Assembly: GCA_020629315.1 (NCBI GenBank)
Contig: JAHDDO010000003.1
Location: 101,073 to 165,072, forward strand
DNA: 64,000 nt
Origin: Saprospiraceae bacterium
GTDB taxonomy: Bacteria; Bacteroidota; Bacteroidia; Chitinophagales; Saprospiraceae
Reading direction: 5' to 3'
Part shown: positions 1-9,262 of the stretch, in pieces
Layout of the letters: every line of letters starts with the position of its first letter
Numbering within the stretch: the stretch's first letter is position 1
Notes under the pieces: model-generated
What the model was told of the DNA's origin: nothing
Database searches by the model: none
The model's input: the letters and a program-made list of their open reading frames with translations, nothing else
Made by a program: the position numbers and the translations under genes

Positions 1-29
1 TTTTAATCTAGATTTTTTGCAAGAGATGT

Positions 30-131
30 GGGCGATACCCCCGACACTATGGTCGGAGGTCGGCGAGCTACAGGCTTGGTCCTGATATATCAGGACTCCG
101 CAATAGTGCGGACCTTCCGCATACCTATCGC
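30..131 (+). repeat. REP-like structured intergenic repeat, copy A
   Basis: Degenerate palindromic element. It starts GGGCG, then has a CCGAC/GTCGG stem (41-45 with 52-56), a TCGG-rich middle, a perfect 16-base palindrome at 80-95, a TCCGCA/TGCGGA hairpin (97-112), and an ending close to CCTATCGC. The same framework (GGGCGT...CCCGAC-loop-GTCGGG...CATCCCTGACGC) recurs at 9263, 23684, 24345 and 51485. It lies beyond the 3' end of the first T9SS gene. No coding capacity was seen. Confidence 0.55.
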
Positions 132-151
132 GAAAGAAAGAGATATACATT

Positions 152-186
152 AAAAAAGCCGGGTGATTAGCCCAGCTCTTTTTGAA
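152..186 (-). terminator. Rho-independent terminator of the 209-4297 gene
   Basis: On the minus strand the stem AGCTGGG/CCCGGCT, with one mismatch and a 7-nt loop, is followed by a run of six T. It begins just past the stop codon of the T9SS gene. An A-run on one side and a T-run on the other make it potentially bidirectional. Confidence 0.75.
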
Positions 187-208
187 AAGACGAATAACAA
201 ATGTTTAT

Positions 209-3200
209 TTACAAGTTCGATGGATCAAAGGCTCTAGCCACACCAAACCATTTTAACGTCCGTTCCTCTCCTAATTCGGGTGCGGAGATATGGATTAAAT
301 AGACACCGCTTGCCACAGGTATGCCAGCATAGTTTTTTAGATCCCATTCTATATTAGGGTGTGTCTGTTGAATATAGCTTCCAGCATTGGATAACGAAGA
401 AGCTAACTCTCGTTCATCACGTTTAAATTCCCGTATAAATTTTCCATCTAGTGAATAGATTGTTATGTTACACACATCAGGAACATTGGTAATTTTAATT
501 ACATTCTCAAATGGATTGGCTTCATAACTTGATAGTCCATAATATGGGTTAGGTACCACATTCGTTTCTGCTAATGCCCCTTCATATTCCTCCGGTTCTA
601 AGGCTTCACTTCCTTTGCCATCCAATATAAATTCATATCTAGGATTACCACCTATGGTTTCGCAGCTCAGATTTTGATTCATGATAAATGCTGTTTCCAG
701 ATTATATCGATTATTTACTCGTAGTTGCACAGTAAGATCATTTGGGATTAATCCTTCAGCTAAACTAGTAAACGCCATGCTTGCACTCGGCAAGCGTACC
801 ATTGATGTCCAGGTAACACTTTTTAAGGCCTCCCTAATACCCACTATGTTTTGGGAAATGGATTCATGTATTTCTTCACAGCCATCGTATTCTTGTCTCG
901 TAACATAAATGTTATGACCACCACCGAATACTAATTCATTAATTAATGGAGCATCAATACTAAATTGGGATGTAAATAATTGACTTGATGGATTGAAGAT
1001 CATATCTGCACCTAAAGCTATATTGTTGTCTAACAGATCGACTTTATTATCATTGAATGTGGAATTTTCTCCAAAGAAGATATTTAAGCGTTTCCCGGTT
1101 TCCACATCGATAGCATAGCCTGGGAACCAACCCATACCTATACCTGTCCCATCCTCTTCTCCTTGTTTATTTACAGACGGAGATTGCCTGAGCTCCATGT
1201 TTTCAGCATCACCTATGGTTTGATCTTCAGATAAAGGATTGTCCAAATAGTCTTCAATGGCTGTTTCTACAACCACGCAACGAGACCATTTATCTTTGTC
1301 TTTTGTGAAGACTATATCTACATTATTCAAGTTATACAGCCCATTGTTATTCAATACTTGGCCATGAAATTGGTTATTTTTCCAAGCGGGTGTGAGATAA
1401 AATGGATAAACGGGATCAGTAGACGGTTTATAATCACACAAGTAGAATGGATACCAAAAACCTTCCGCAAAATCAGAGAAGGCTTGTTGGGGGTCTTCAT
1501 GATTTTGAGGGTCTCCTTCACTGGTTTTCAAGAAATCAAAAACAGCCGCAAATGCACCCAATGGTTCATCACTAAATTTTTTTCCTTCATCTGTTATGCC
1601 ACTAAACCATTGTAAGCCGTTTGGATCTTCATAGATGTATTTTGCGCCGATAATTCCATTCCCACTAGTTATATTACTCCCTGGTTCATCTGCTTGATTT
1701 AGAGAAATACTGATACCTATTTCTCCAAAAACTTCTTCGTTGACTTCATCAATGGTATGAGTAGATGCAAAGCTTTCACCAGTATCGAGATTGCGAAGAA
1801 CCCATTGTGCACTATCCTTAAATTCACAAACGCCTCCCGAGACAAAATCACCCAGTATCTCTACTTCATAATGTCCTTCTTTTACATTAAGTGGGTTGAT
1901 GATCTTCACATTAATGGGCCCTTTTCCATCTTTGTATTCTAAGCGATTAATCGATTCTCCATTGAGTATCTTTTCATACATGTCATCCGTTAATTCCATA
2001 AAATTGTTTCCATTCCCAACCCCTTCTAATCGTATTATACCAGGCCCGTCTCCATAGAATGAATTTAAATTTTCATAAACAATAGGTCTAGGTGTGGCTG
2101 TGTATGTTTTTATATTTAGTCGACCTTCTCTATATGGTGTTTTTTGGCCGAGTGCCGTGCTTATATCAAAGGGCTCATATTCGTTATGAGCATAAGCAAC
2201 AGCTGTAAAATAGTATTCTTTATGATTGACCAGTCTACGATTACTGCCATCAGCAAATGCATCTTCTAGTATTTGAAAAGTATTGGAAATACCGATATCA
2301 GAGCCACTTACCATACGCTGGTATTCGAATACTAGATCGCCAAGGTCAGATGTAGGATTGACGGTTGAAGACCAATTGTAAATGGTTTCAATTCCATTTT
2401 TTATATCTACCTGACGGATGAGTTTGGCTCGTTCAATATCATTAAATTCCTGGGTCGAAACGTTGGAATGTGCTAATTGATATATCAGGTAGCCTTCAAA
2501 TAAATAATCGCCATTTTCCACAGTATCTGGCGCTAAAAGGTCGAATTCTTTATACGCTTCTTTATAATTGTTGCTACCAGGTTCATTACTCAGAATTAGG
2601 ATAATTTCCTTGTCTAACTCTACCATACTTATGTCTGGCGCATCGGGACCTCGTGGTATTTCGAAGCAATTGTCAAAGATAGCTTGTGCTAGATCATCGG
2701 CCGCGAGCAATCGACTGATATCAGGACACGGATATACAATATCGGGCACCCATGGAACACCCAAAATTAGTTCGTTTACCGCACCAGGCGTCAATAGGAA
2801 AGGCCCTGAAGCCTGGATCGTTCGTCTATCGCCAAATGGTAAGTCTGCTGAACACATGGACCATCCATCAGAATTAGGAACATCTGGAAAAACGTATTTA
2901 GTAGAGTCAGTAGAACCCAGATTTAAGCCTGAGCCCCCAATTGTAACGGGTGTTCCATCTGCCCAGAAACCATTTAGTAAGTTGTAAAAACCCATCGCAT
3001 CTTCAGGATCACAGGTCAATGGATCTGGACTACCTTCATCGCAATTGTTCGTATATACAAAAGAAGACATTCCGATTTCAATAAGGGTATCAAAAGATTG
3101 GCCGATATTAGGATTAATGAATAAGGTATCTCCATTTTCATCTAGCTCGATAATTTTTGGACCTAAGGGTCCGCGGAAATAATCCACGCCTAGGATAGGA

Positions 3201-4297
3201 ACCCTATCACAATAGGACGGCACTTCATCATCACAATCGCAACCACTTGTGCCATCTAATACATCCTCATTATATACATACATCAATGAGCGATCAATAT
3301 CGCAACCAATATAATCATCCGTATGGCAACCTAAATCTGGATCGACCCATAAACCAAAGTATGCATCACGTATATCTACATCAGCTCTATTGATTAGTTT
3401 ATATCGTTGGAAGGTCATATCATTGACTTCATCATTTGAAGCATAGGCAAAGGATTGGACCTGCACTTCCATTTTTATTTGTCTTCCTTGTGTTAGTTGA
3501 TGAGGCCCACCTGCGTCATTGAAGATCCAAAATATCATTTCATCAGGAATCAGGGTTGCCGCTTTGCCTCGGCCATCTGGGTGGCATCCGCGGACTTCGA
3601 TAATTGGGAAATCGCCATCTAGAGGATTGTATTCATCATCAAAATTTTCATCCCAAAACGAACCCAGTCCTACATCAGAATCGGGTAATTCAAAGCCATA
3701 AAAATCGGCAAACTCTTTATTACCCTTTGCTGGCCAATATCGCACGCCATCAGGAATAGAGTCTATTTTTAATTGGCATGACGGATCCTCAATACAAGCC
3801 TTGTAATAATTGATAGACTTGAATACATCTTTACCTAAAACGGTAAAGAATCGATCCCATTCATTGCATTGTTCTAAATCTGTGGTTCCTGTTTCAGGTA
3901 CGAGGGGACCCGGAAAGAAATCTACACCCGGTGAGCGATACATTCCAGCAGCTACTTTAAGGTTGCCTGAAGGGTCATATCCTCCTAACCATATCGAAGA
4001 TGCGAAGATGGATGATACTTCTTCTACCCCAGATCCCGGTTCTTGTTTAGGAATCACATATCTACCTACGCCTTGTCCATCCCACCATACGTCTCCGCCC
4101 GTTAATAACCGGGCTCTAACATTATTAATACTCAGGTCTATTTGCGCTCGCGAAGCCACACAATCCTCGCGAAAATTGATTTCATTTGGTGGGTCCTTTT
4201 TTGTTTTATTTTGTCGGTTTGGGTCAATGTGTGCATGTAACTGTATGGAATACAAGGTACCCCAAAGCAGTACCACCATGATGGGCCACTTTTGCAT
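209..4297 (-). CDS. Very large T9SS-secreted protein (modular, paralogue of the 5757-7649 gene)
   Basis: 1362 residues with a signal peptide (about 1-22, ending LHA) and a C-terminal T9SS sorting domain (about 1265-1350) containing VVPNPY, IYSLDGKFI, ASGVYLIH and TLKWFG. The N-terminal module (about 95-560) is rich in Asp and Cys, with motifs such as YDPSGN, FFPGPL, WPAKGN, FWDEN, NPLDGDFP, FWIFNDAG and GQSFDTL. All of these recur in the neighbouring short paralogue. About 650-700 residues of extra sequence, including a fibronectin-like stretch around YYFTAVAYAHNEYEP, separate this module from the sorting domain. No enzyme motif was recognised. Secretion to the cell surface or medium by the type IX system is well supported by the ends; the function is unknown. 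It has its own terminator and is the last gene of a minus-strand block of secreted proteins. Confidence 0.85.
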   Translation of the reverse strand: MQKWPIMVVLLWGTLYSIQLHAHIDPNRQNKTKKDPPNEINFREDCVASRAQIDLSINNVRARLLTGGDVWWDGQGVGRYVIPKQEPGSGVEEVSSIFASSIWLGGYDPSGNLKVAAGMYRSPGVDFFPGPLVPETGTTDLEQCNEWDRFFTVLGKDVFKSINYYKACIEDPSCQLKIDSIPDGVRYWPAKGNKEFADFYGFELPDSDVGLGSFWDENFDDEYNPLDGDFPIIEVRGCHPDGRGKAATLIPDEMIFWIFNDAGGPHQLTQGRQIKMEVQVQSFAYASNDEVNDMTFQRYKLINRADVDIRDAYFGLWVDPDLGCHTDDYIGCDIDRSLMYVYNEDVLDGTSGCDCDDEVPSYCDRVPILGVDYFRGPLGPKIIELDENGDTLFINPNIGQSFDTLIEIGMSSFVYTNNCDEGSPDPLTCDPEDAMGFYNLLNGFWADGTPVTIGGSGLNLGSTDSTKYVFPDVPNSDGWSMCSADLPFGDRRTIQASGPFLLTPGAVNELILGVPWVPDIVYPCPDISRLLAADDLAQAIFDNCFEIPRGPDAPDISMVELDKEIILILSNEPGSNNYKEAYKEFDLLAPDTVENGDYLFEGYLIYQLAHSNVSTQEFNDIERAKLIRQVDIKNGIETIYNWSSTVNPTSDLGDLVFEYQRMVSGSDIGISNTFQILEDAFADGSNRRLVNHKEYYFTAVAYAHNEYEPFDISTALGQKTPYREGRLNIKTYTATPRPIVYENLNSFYGDGPGIIRLEGVGNGNNFMELTDDMYEKILNGESINRLEYKDGKGPINVKIINPLNVKEGHYEVEILGDFVSGGVCEFKDSAQWVLRNLDTGESFASTHTIDEVNEEVFGEIGISISLNQADEPGSNITSGNGIIGAKYIYEDPNGLQWFSGITDEGKKFSDEPLGAFAAVFDFLKTSEGDPQNHEDPQQAFSDFAEGFWYPFYLCDYKPSTDPVYPFYLTPAWKNNQFHGQVLNNNGLYNLNNVDIVFTKDKDKWSRCVVVETAIEDYLDNPLSEDQTIGDAENMELRQSPSVNKQGEEDGTGIGMGWFPGYAIDVETGKRLNIFFGENSTFNDNKVDLLDNNIALGADMIFNPSSQLFTSQFSIDAPLINELVFGGGHNIYVTRQEYDGCEEIHESISQNIVGIREALKSVTWTSMVRLPSASMAFTSLAEGLIPNDLTVQLRVNNRYNLETAFIMNQNLSCETIGGNPRYEFILDGKGSEALEPEEYEGALAETNVVPNPYYGLSSYEANPFENVIKITNVPDVCNITIYSLDGKFIREFKRDERELASSLSNAGSYIQQTHPNIEWDLKNYAGIPVASGVYLIHISAPELGEERTLKWFGVARAFDPSNL

Positions 4298-4442
4298 AAT
4301 TGGAAGTTTCGAAATGATTAAATAAGGTCATCGAGACCTTTGATCTTACAAGCTATTGAGAAGACGAGCCGGAATGAAAGAAACCCTATTGATGAGAAAT
4401 GTTGTGTAGGCTTTTCTTCTTCAAGGCGACAGTGAGATGCAT

Positions 4443-4472
4443 AAAAAAAGAGAAACACTAGGGTGCTTCTCT
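4443..4472 (-). terminator. Rho-independent terminator of the frameshifted small T9SS gene
   Basis: On the minus strand, AGAGAA/TTCTCT (4449-4454 with 4467-4472) plus an inner CAC/GTG pairing form a hairpin that is followed by a seven-T run (A-run at 4443-4449 on the plus strand). It lies about 30 bases past the reconstructed stop. Confidence 0.7.
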
Positions 4473-4501
4473 TTCGTAATCGTTATTATTTAGGCATGAA
4501 A

Positions 4502-4773
4502 TTACTGGATAGTAATTTGCTTAATTATTTGACCTTCTTGGGATTCAATTTTGATAATAAACGTACCTATTTTGTCTATCGTTATTTGCTTACTCTTGTT
4601 AGCAACAAATGGTATACTTCGGCCCATTACATCAAAAACAGAAATATTCAAACTAGAATTGTCGCCACTTTCATCTTTCCATCATCTCCATCTGGCCTAA
4701 TCTCTGTTACAAACTGAGCTGCGGTAAAATAAACGGAGAATAGGGTAATAAAAATTGTAAAGGTGTTTCTCAT
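4502..4773 (-). pseudogene. Small secreted protein with T9SS sorting domain, frameshifted
   Basis: Reading from the ATG at 4773 gives a signal peptide (MRNTFTIFITLFSVYFTAAQ) and then RPDGDDGK, but the frame stops after 42 codons. The adjacent frame continues at once with DESGDNSSLNISVFDVMGR and ends IGTFIIKIESQEG...ITIQ, a recognisable short T9SS sorting domain with its stop at 4502-4504. Total length is 272 bases, one short of a multiple of three. The break lies at an AAA run inside GGAAAGATG, so one missing A restores about 90 codons. A signal peptide and sorting domain with almost nothing between them is unusual. It could be a decayed gene or a sequencing error in a homopolymer. Downstream it has a convincing terminator. 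Confidence 0.7.
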
Positions 4774-4847
4774 AGTATGATTTACTTAAAGTAAATAATG
4801 TGAAAAACAATGATTGCTGCGACTATGATAAATAACGTTTAGCAATA

Positions 4848-5732
4848 TCAGTAAACTATAACAGGTCTTACTACATGGTCATTACCCTTTGACACACGGA
4901 TAAAGAAGGAACCAGCTATAGGGATATGGATTTCGCTCAAATCCTTTACTTGTTGCTTGATTATCAACTGACCTAAATTATTGAATACAGCTACCCTAAG
5001 AAATTCGCAATCTGAACTATTTTCTTTGATGGTCACGTTGCCGCTCGTTGGGTTTGGAAAGACTATAATTTCATCCAAGTCACAAGGTTCAACAGGAGGA
5101 ACGACCTCATTTAAAGTAAGGGTCAATTTTGGTCTTTTAGCGGGATTTTGATGGTTGCTCGAAGCAAATAATACACTTCTGTAAAAATCTTGTTCATCTA
5201 CCATTCTGATCAACATGCCATATTGTTCCTTTGGACTTCCATCAAGTTCAATAAATAAATCAGTGACATCAATATTGAGGTAATCTTGGGTTGTGGAGCT
5301 GCTGGGTGGCAGCGTTATGAAATTGTCAATATCTATCTCTGGTTGATTGTTCCAGTTTAGTTCTGACTCCTCCCAAGGTTCTGTAACTCTATACATACGA
5401 ATCGGGTTAATGCCATGATGTTCATCAAAGCTTTCAAATGGATCAGTATCATTAAAGTATAAGGAAAGCTCCGCTTTTTGAATTTCTAGAGAATCGGGAA
5501 TTTCACTAAGATCAAAGGATATATAAAAGCGCTTTACTGCCAAGGCCCCTTGATAAGTCCATGTGTACGCTGTCAAACTCTCTCGTTCATGATGAAAGCC
5601 GTCTTTTATGATACTAAATACTACGGCATCATTTGCATCTTCTGGACCAGGTTGTAGCTCATATAAGAATTGGGCATGAGATGTTATAACTATCAAGAAC
5701 AGTAGCGAAGTACTAATGAAAAGCTGTTTCAT
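4848..5732 (-). CDS. DNRLRE-like domain protein with T9SS sorting domain
   Basis: 294 residues. The signal peptide ends ITSHAQ (about residue 21). Residues about 35-210 resemble the DNRLRE / CBM96-like fold found on secreted bacterial proteins: FDLSEIPDSLEIQKAELSLYFN, RMYRVTEPWEESELNWNNQP, INIDVTDLF-type strand, and RPKLTLTL at the end. Residues about 225-294 form a T9SS type A sorting domain (IIVFPNPTSGNVTI, NNLGQLI, GSFFIRVSKG). It probably acts as a surface-exposed structural or adhesive module; no catalytic residues are visible. It lies 24 bases downstream of the 5757-7649 gene on the same strand and is probably cotranscribed with it. Confidence 0.8.
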   Translation of the reverse strand: MKQLFISTSLLFLIVITSHAQFLYELQPGPEDANDAVVFSIIKDGFHHERESLTAYTWTYQGALAVKRFYISFDLSEIPDSLEIQKAELSLYFNDTDPFESFDEHHGINPIRMYRVTEPWEESELNWNNQPEIDIDNFITLPPSSSTTQDYLNIDVTDLFIELDGSPKEQYGMLIRMVDEQDFYRSVLFASSNHQNPAKRPKLTLTLNEVVPPVEPCDLDEIIVFPNPTSGNVTIKENSSDCEFLRVAVFNNLGQLIIKQQVKDLSEIHIPIAGSFFIRVSKGNDHVVRPVIVY

Positions 5733-5756
5733 AACTAATGATTTTAGTTTAAGTTA

Positions 5757-7649
5757 CTACATATTTCCGAACCATTTTAATGTTTTATGTTGTCCTGTTT
5801 TTTGGTCATTAACATGAATAAGATAAACACCAGGGGCTATATCACGCCCTGCAAAATTTTGCAGATTCCAAGCCACCTCACATATATTATCGTGTATGTA
5901 AGCATTATGGTTGGTCTCTAATTGCTTTATGAACTTTCCGTCTAGGCTATAAATTCGAATTTCTGCACCTTGAGGAATGTTTCTTATATATACTTGCTTT
6001 TCTGTGGATACGTTTGAAGAAAGGCGAATATCATATGGATTAGGATAGATACTAATGTTGGCTAGATCGGTATTAATTTCGTGCATAAACGGTTCATCTC
6101 TCTCAATTTGAAAGCAAGTTTCATAAACTGATTCGACGGCTTTTTCGCTTGTTAGTAGGGTAGTTAGAGAAGGACAAGGATGATTCACTTCTGACACATA
6201 GAAAGATGAAAGTAAGACGGTTGTAAATGCATCAGGTGGTAACACATAAGGTCCTGATGAAAGTACAGGACTAGCCGAATTAATGTTCTGATTAGCTAAA
6301 CACATTGACCAACCATCACTGTCAGGATCTCCAAGAAAAGCAAAGTTGGTAAAATCCTCGCTCCCCGGGTTATAGCCAATTCCATCTTTGGTAATCCTAG
6401 TACCATCTGTAAATTTACTTTCAGACAGGTGAAGATACTCTCTGGATTTAGTTGGCGTCTCAAGGCCTACTAGCAATGAATCTAAAATAGGACCTTCTAA
6501 AAAGTAACTAAGACCCGATAGCTTTTCTTCAACTAGTGTATCAAATGATTGACCAAGAAATGGATTTTCCAAAACTATATTTCCTTCAGTGTCTTCACTA
6601 ATTAGCTTAGGTGAAAGGCCTCCTTGTAAAATGTCAATGCCGAACATTGGGATTTCATCGCACCAGCTTTGACTTTCGTCCGCGCAAGTACAATCTTCGC
6701 CTCCATCGTATTGGGATTCATTGTAGAAATACACTAAATCATTTTCTGGTTTACAACCAAAGTAGTCATCTGAGCTGCAGCCAATGGCAGGATTTAGATT
6801 GTAGTTAAAATAACTGTTTATAAAGGTTTCAGTACTTCGATTGATCATTTTATACTGTTGGAATACTGTGTTTTGCAGTGGGCCTTCGACATCGTAGGCA
6901 AAGGCTAAGCCATGCACCTCTATAGATAACAGAGCACCTTCCGAATTTGAGTGTATGCTTCCTGCATCATTGAATATCCAAAAGGCAAATTCGTCAGGTA
7001 CCATTTGTAATGCTTCAATTCGTTGCGAAGGTTCACATCCTTGAATTGAAATAGTTGGAAAATCACCATCTTCTGGATTATAGACACCATCTGCATTTTC
7101 GTCCCAGAAAGGGGCTAAGCCTGCTGATGTGTTCGGGAGTGTATAGTCCATAAGTTTATGGAAGTGGGGATTCCCTTTTGCAGGCCAAGTAAGCAAAGCC
7201 AAGGGTATAGAATCGATCGGAATGCTGTGACCTGAATCCAAACAAGCAATATAGCTAGTGTTGAAATTTGTGATTATTGGCCTTCGCATTACATAGAATC
7301 GATCCCAATTTTTACATGTGTCTTTGTGTGTCCGCCCAGTAAGTTCGTCCAATGGACCTGGGTAAAAATCATGTCCTTCTCTTTCGGCGATTTCGGCAGC
7401 AATCTTTGCATTTCCAGACGGATCATAAGTGGTAAACCATAACGATGATTCTTCTGAGAATGATAAATGATTTGTTATATCATTCAATTGAAAAGCCATA
7501 GATCCAGATGGGCTAAGATGGGCAAGCAAACTATTGGTTTTTAGTTCGAGTGTGGCGCTGCAGGGTAAGCAGTCACCAGCTCTGTTTTGCGCCATAATTA
7601 TATTTGATAAAAAGATAAAGGATACTAAAGGAAGTAGTTGATTATTCAT
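5757..7649 (-). CDS. T9SS-secreted protein, short modular paralogue
   Basis: About 630 residues from the ATG at 7649, chosen because it gives a clean signal peptide (MNNQLLPLVSFIFLSNIIMAQ). An in-frame ATG eight codons upstream (7673) would only add polar residues. Residues about 70-545 align along their length with the N-terminal module of the 1362-residue protein (YDPSGNAKIAAE, DFYPGPL, WPAKGN, FWDEN, NPEDGDFP, FWIFNDAG, GQSFDTL, DSDGWSMC). After this module comes directly the sorting domain (ISIYPNPYD, IYSLDGKFIKQL, APGVYLIH, TLKWFG). It therefore equals the long paralogue minus its middle section. Function is unknown; it is predicted to be exported by T9SS. Confidence 0.82.
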   Translation of the reverse strand: MNNQLLPLVSFIFLSNIIMAQNRAGDCLPCSATLELKTNSLLAHLSPSGSMAFQLNDITNHLSFSEESSLWFTTYDPSGNAKIAAEIAEREGHDFYPGPLDELTGRTHKDTCKNWDRFYVMRRPIITNFNTSYIACLDSGHSIPIDSIPLALLTWPAKGNPHFHKLMDYTLPNTSAGLAPFWDENADGVYNPEDGDFPTISIQGCEPSQRIEALQMVPDEFAFWIFNDAGSIHSNSEGALLSIEVHGLAFAYDVEGPLQNTVFQQYKMINRSTETFINSYFNYNLNPAIGCSSDDYFGCKPENDLVYFYNESQYDGGEDCTCADESQSWCDEIPMFGIDILQGGLSPKLISEDTEGNIVLENPFLGQSFDTLVEEKLSGLSYFLEGPILDSLLVGLETPTKSREYLHLSESKFTDGTRITKDGIGYNPGSEDFTNFAFLGDPDSDGWSMCLANQNINSASPVLSSGPYVLPPDAFTTVLLSSFYVSEVNHPCPSLTTLLTSEKAVESVYETCFQIERDEPFMHEINTDLANISIYPNPYDIRLSSNVSTEKQVYIRNIPQGAEIRIYSLDGKFIKQLETNHNAYIHDNICEVAWNLQNFAGRDIAPGVYLIHVNDQKTGQHKTLKWFGNM

Positions 7650-7775
7650 AATACAAGCATTTTTAGTATACATGTGTCAGGAACCTAATCACCTAGTTTT
7701 GCCAGTGAAAAAAATGATTTTCCATTCTTCTTTAGGACATTTTGCGGTTAAAAAGTATTAGTAAAGAGGAAAACA

Positions 7776-7795
7776 AATAGACAGATTGGTCTGTT
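7776..7795. promoter_or_regulatory. Imperfect copy of the TetR operator (upstream of tetR)
   Basis: AATAGACAG, a 2-base spacer, then TGGTCTGTT. This is the same half-site family and spacing as the near-perfect site at 8385-8404. It ends 8 bases before the chosen tetR ATG (7804), where a bound repressor would block the tetR leader. This suggests autoregulation. Confidence 0.6.
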
Positions 7796-7803
7796 TACTA
7801 TCT

Positions 7804-8370
7804 ATGAAGCAAGATACTAGGCAACGAATAATTGAGATTGCATCTACACTCTTTTATGATAAGGGTTATAATCTAACGGGTATCAATGAGATCATTGAAG
7901 AGGCTGGTATTGCCAAAGCAACCTTATACAGCCATTTTCGATCTAAAGAAGATTTGTTTTTAGCCTATCTGGATGCTAAGGATAAGCAATTAATCGAGGA
8001 TCTGCGAAAATTTATAGCGCGGAAACGTGTAGGGGATAATCAACTGATCGGCGTATTAGAATTCCTAATTCCTTTTTTCGATACACCGGATTTTAATGGC
8101 TGTTGGTGTATTCGTTCTGTAGCGGAGGTGCCTAAAGACAATCAAAAGATTCGAGATAAAATAAAAACGAATAAACTTCAATTTTTGGCTTATCTGAAGA
8201 TGTTAGTTGATCAAAACAAAGTGGGACTCCATGCGAAGAAACGAGAAAAGTTAGCTAAAGAAATCTATTTACTGTATGAAGGGGCATTAACAGAAAGTAC
8301 GCTACATAATGAGGCTTGGCCTATTAAGATGGCGATTAGTCTTTTGAAAGACAGATTAAAGCAGTATTAA
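7804..8370 (+). CDS. TetR/AcrR family transcriptional regulator
   Basis: About 188 residues from the ATG at 7804 (an upstream in-frame TTG at 7786 lies inside the operator and is unlikely). The N-terminal helix-turn-helix region is classical TetR: TRQRIIEIASTLFYDKGYNLTG, then INEIIEEAGIAKATLYSHF and SKEDLFLAYL. The remainder is the helical ligand-binding domain, with a CWCIRS motif as in TetR-family repressors regulating SDR or reductase genes. The SDR gene lies 85 bases downstream, and both genes are preceded by copies of the same inverted repeat. This points to a small self-contained ligand-responsive unit. The inducer cannot be read from sequence. Confidence 0.88.
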   Translation: MKQDTRQRIIEIASTLFYDKGYNLTGINEIIEEAGIAKATLYSHFRSKEDLFLAYLDAKDKQLIEDLRKFIARKRVGDNQLIGVLEFLIPFFDTPDFNGCWCIRSVAEVPKDNQKIRDKIKTNKLQFLAYLKMLVDQNKVGLHAKKREKLAKEIYLLYEGALTESTLHNEAWPIKMAISLLKDRLKQY

Positions 8371-8384
8371 AAAATTTGCACAAC

Positions 8385-8404
8385 AACAGACAGACCTGTC
8401 TGTT
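8385..8404. promoter_or_regulatory. TetR-type operator between tetR and SDR gene
   Basis: Perfect 9-base inverted repeat AACAGACAG / CTGTCTGTT separated by AC. It lies in the intergenic space 51 bases before the SDR start, and an imperfect copy precedes tetR. Size and symmetry match TetR-family operators. Confidence 0.7.
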
Positions 8405-8455
8405 CAACTAGAGTTCAATTATTACTAATTAGTCAAGAAGACAAAAAACAATACA

Positions 8456-9202
8456 ATGTCAAATTTTACAAACAAAACAGCCGTCGTTATTGGTGGGACT
8501 AGTGGAATAGGTAAAGCTACTGTAGAAGCATTGCTAGCACAAGGAGCAAATGTTCATGCAGTGGGACGCAACCCGGATAAAATTTCTGAGGCGCCAAACC
8601 TTACAAAACATCAAGTAGATATTACGAATCGTGAAGCAGTGTCTAGTTTCGTAAATGAAATTAAATCATGGGGTGCTGTTGATTACCTAGTCAATGCATC
8701 AGGTATTTTTGGTCCAAAGCCATTTTTAGATCATAGTGTTGAAGACTATGATGCATATATGGACCTTAACAGAGGTTTTTTCTTTATCACTCAAGCGACC
8801 GCAGATGCTATGAAGAATAGTGGCGGTGGATCTATTGTTAATATTGGATCTATGTGGGCTAAACAAGCGGTAAAGGCCACGCCTTCATCTGCCTACTCTA
8901 TGCAAAAGGCGGGCTTACATTCTTTAACTCAACATTTAGCCATGGAGCTGGCTGATCATGGTATTCGGGTTAATGCGGTTTCACCAGCTGTAGTGGATAC
9001 TCCTGTATATCATGGCGTGTTTGGAGGTGAAGCGGCTGCTAAAGAAGCATTAGTTGGATTTAATAATTTCCATCCTATCGGTCGTAATGGAACTGCACAA
9101 GATGTAGCTGAGTCCATTTTATTTTTGTTGGGTGACCAGTCAAGGTGGATTACAGGTGCTATAGTTGATGTGGATGGAGGTGTAATGGCAGGCAGAAATT
9201 AA
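8456..9202 (+). CDS. SDR family oxidoreductase, TetR-controlled
   Basis: 248 residues, a classical short-chain dehydrogenase length. The nucleotide-binding glycine motif is GGTSGIGKA (about 13-21). The usual NNAG is NASG here (80-83). The catalytic Ser (GSM, 132), Tyr 147 and Lys 151 are present in the YxxxK arrangement, and the C-terminal IDVDGG-like segment (VDVDGGVM) is intact. It is an NAD(P)H-dependent oxidoreductase of unknown substrate. The paired operators argue that it is the main target of the adjacent TetR regulator. A terminator follows. Confidence 0.88.
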   Translation: MSNFTNKTAVVIGGTSGIGKATVEALLAQGANVHAVGRNPDKISEAPNLTKHQVDITNREAVSSFVNEIKSWGAVDYLVNASGIFGPKPFLDHSVEDYDAYMDLNRGFFFITQATADAMKNSGGGSIVNIGSMWAKQAVKATPSSAYSMQKAGLHSLTQHLAMELADHGIRVNAVSPAVVDTPVYHGVFGGEAAAKEALVGFNNFHPIGRNGTAQDVAESILFLLGDQSRWITGAIVDVDGGVMAGRN

Positions 9203-9212
9203 TGTTGTAAAT

Positions 9213-9240
9213 AAAGGAGTGAAAGTGCTTCGCTCCTTTT
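9213..9240 (+). terminator. Terminator after the SDR gene
   Basis: AAAGGAG/CTCCTTT stem (9213-9219 with 9233-9239) with an inner GAA/TTC pairing and a following T-run, ten bases past the SDR stop. Confidence 0.75.
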
Positions 9241-9262
9241 GTTTTATATCTAGCCTTGAATT

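Noticed and set aside
3810-4325. 171-codon open frame opposite the first T9SS gene
   Set aside because: Antisense to a confidently coding signal-peptide region; no signal, motif or promoter of its own.
4463-4717. 84-codon plus-strand frame
   Set aside because: Antisense to the frameshifted T9SS gene, whose minus-strand reading shows a signal peptide, sorting domain and terminator.
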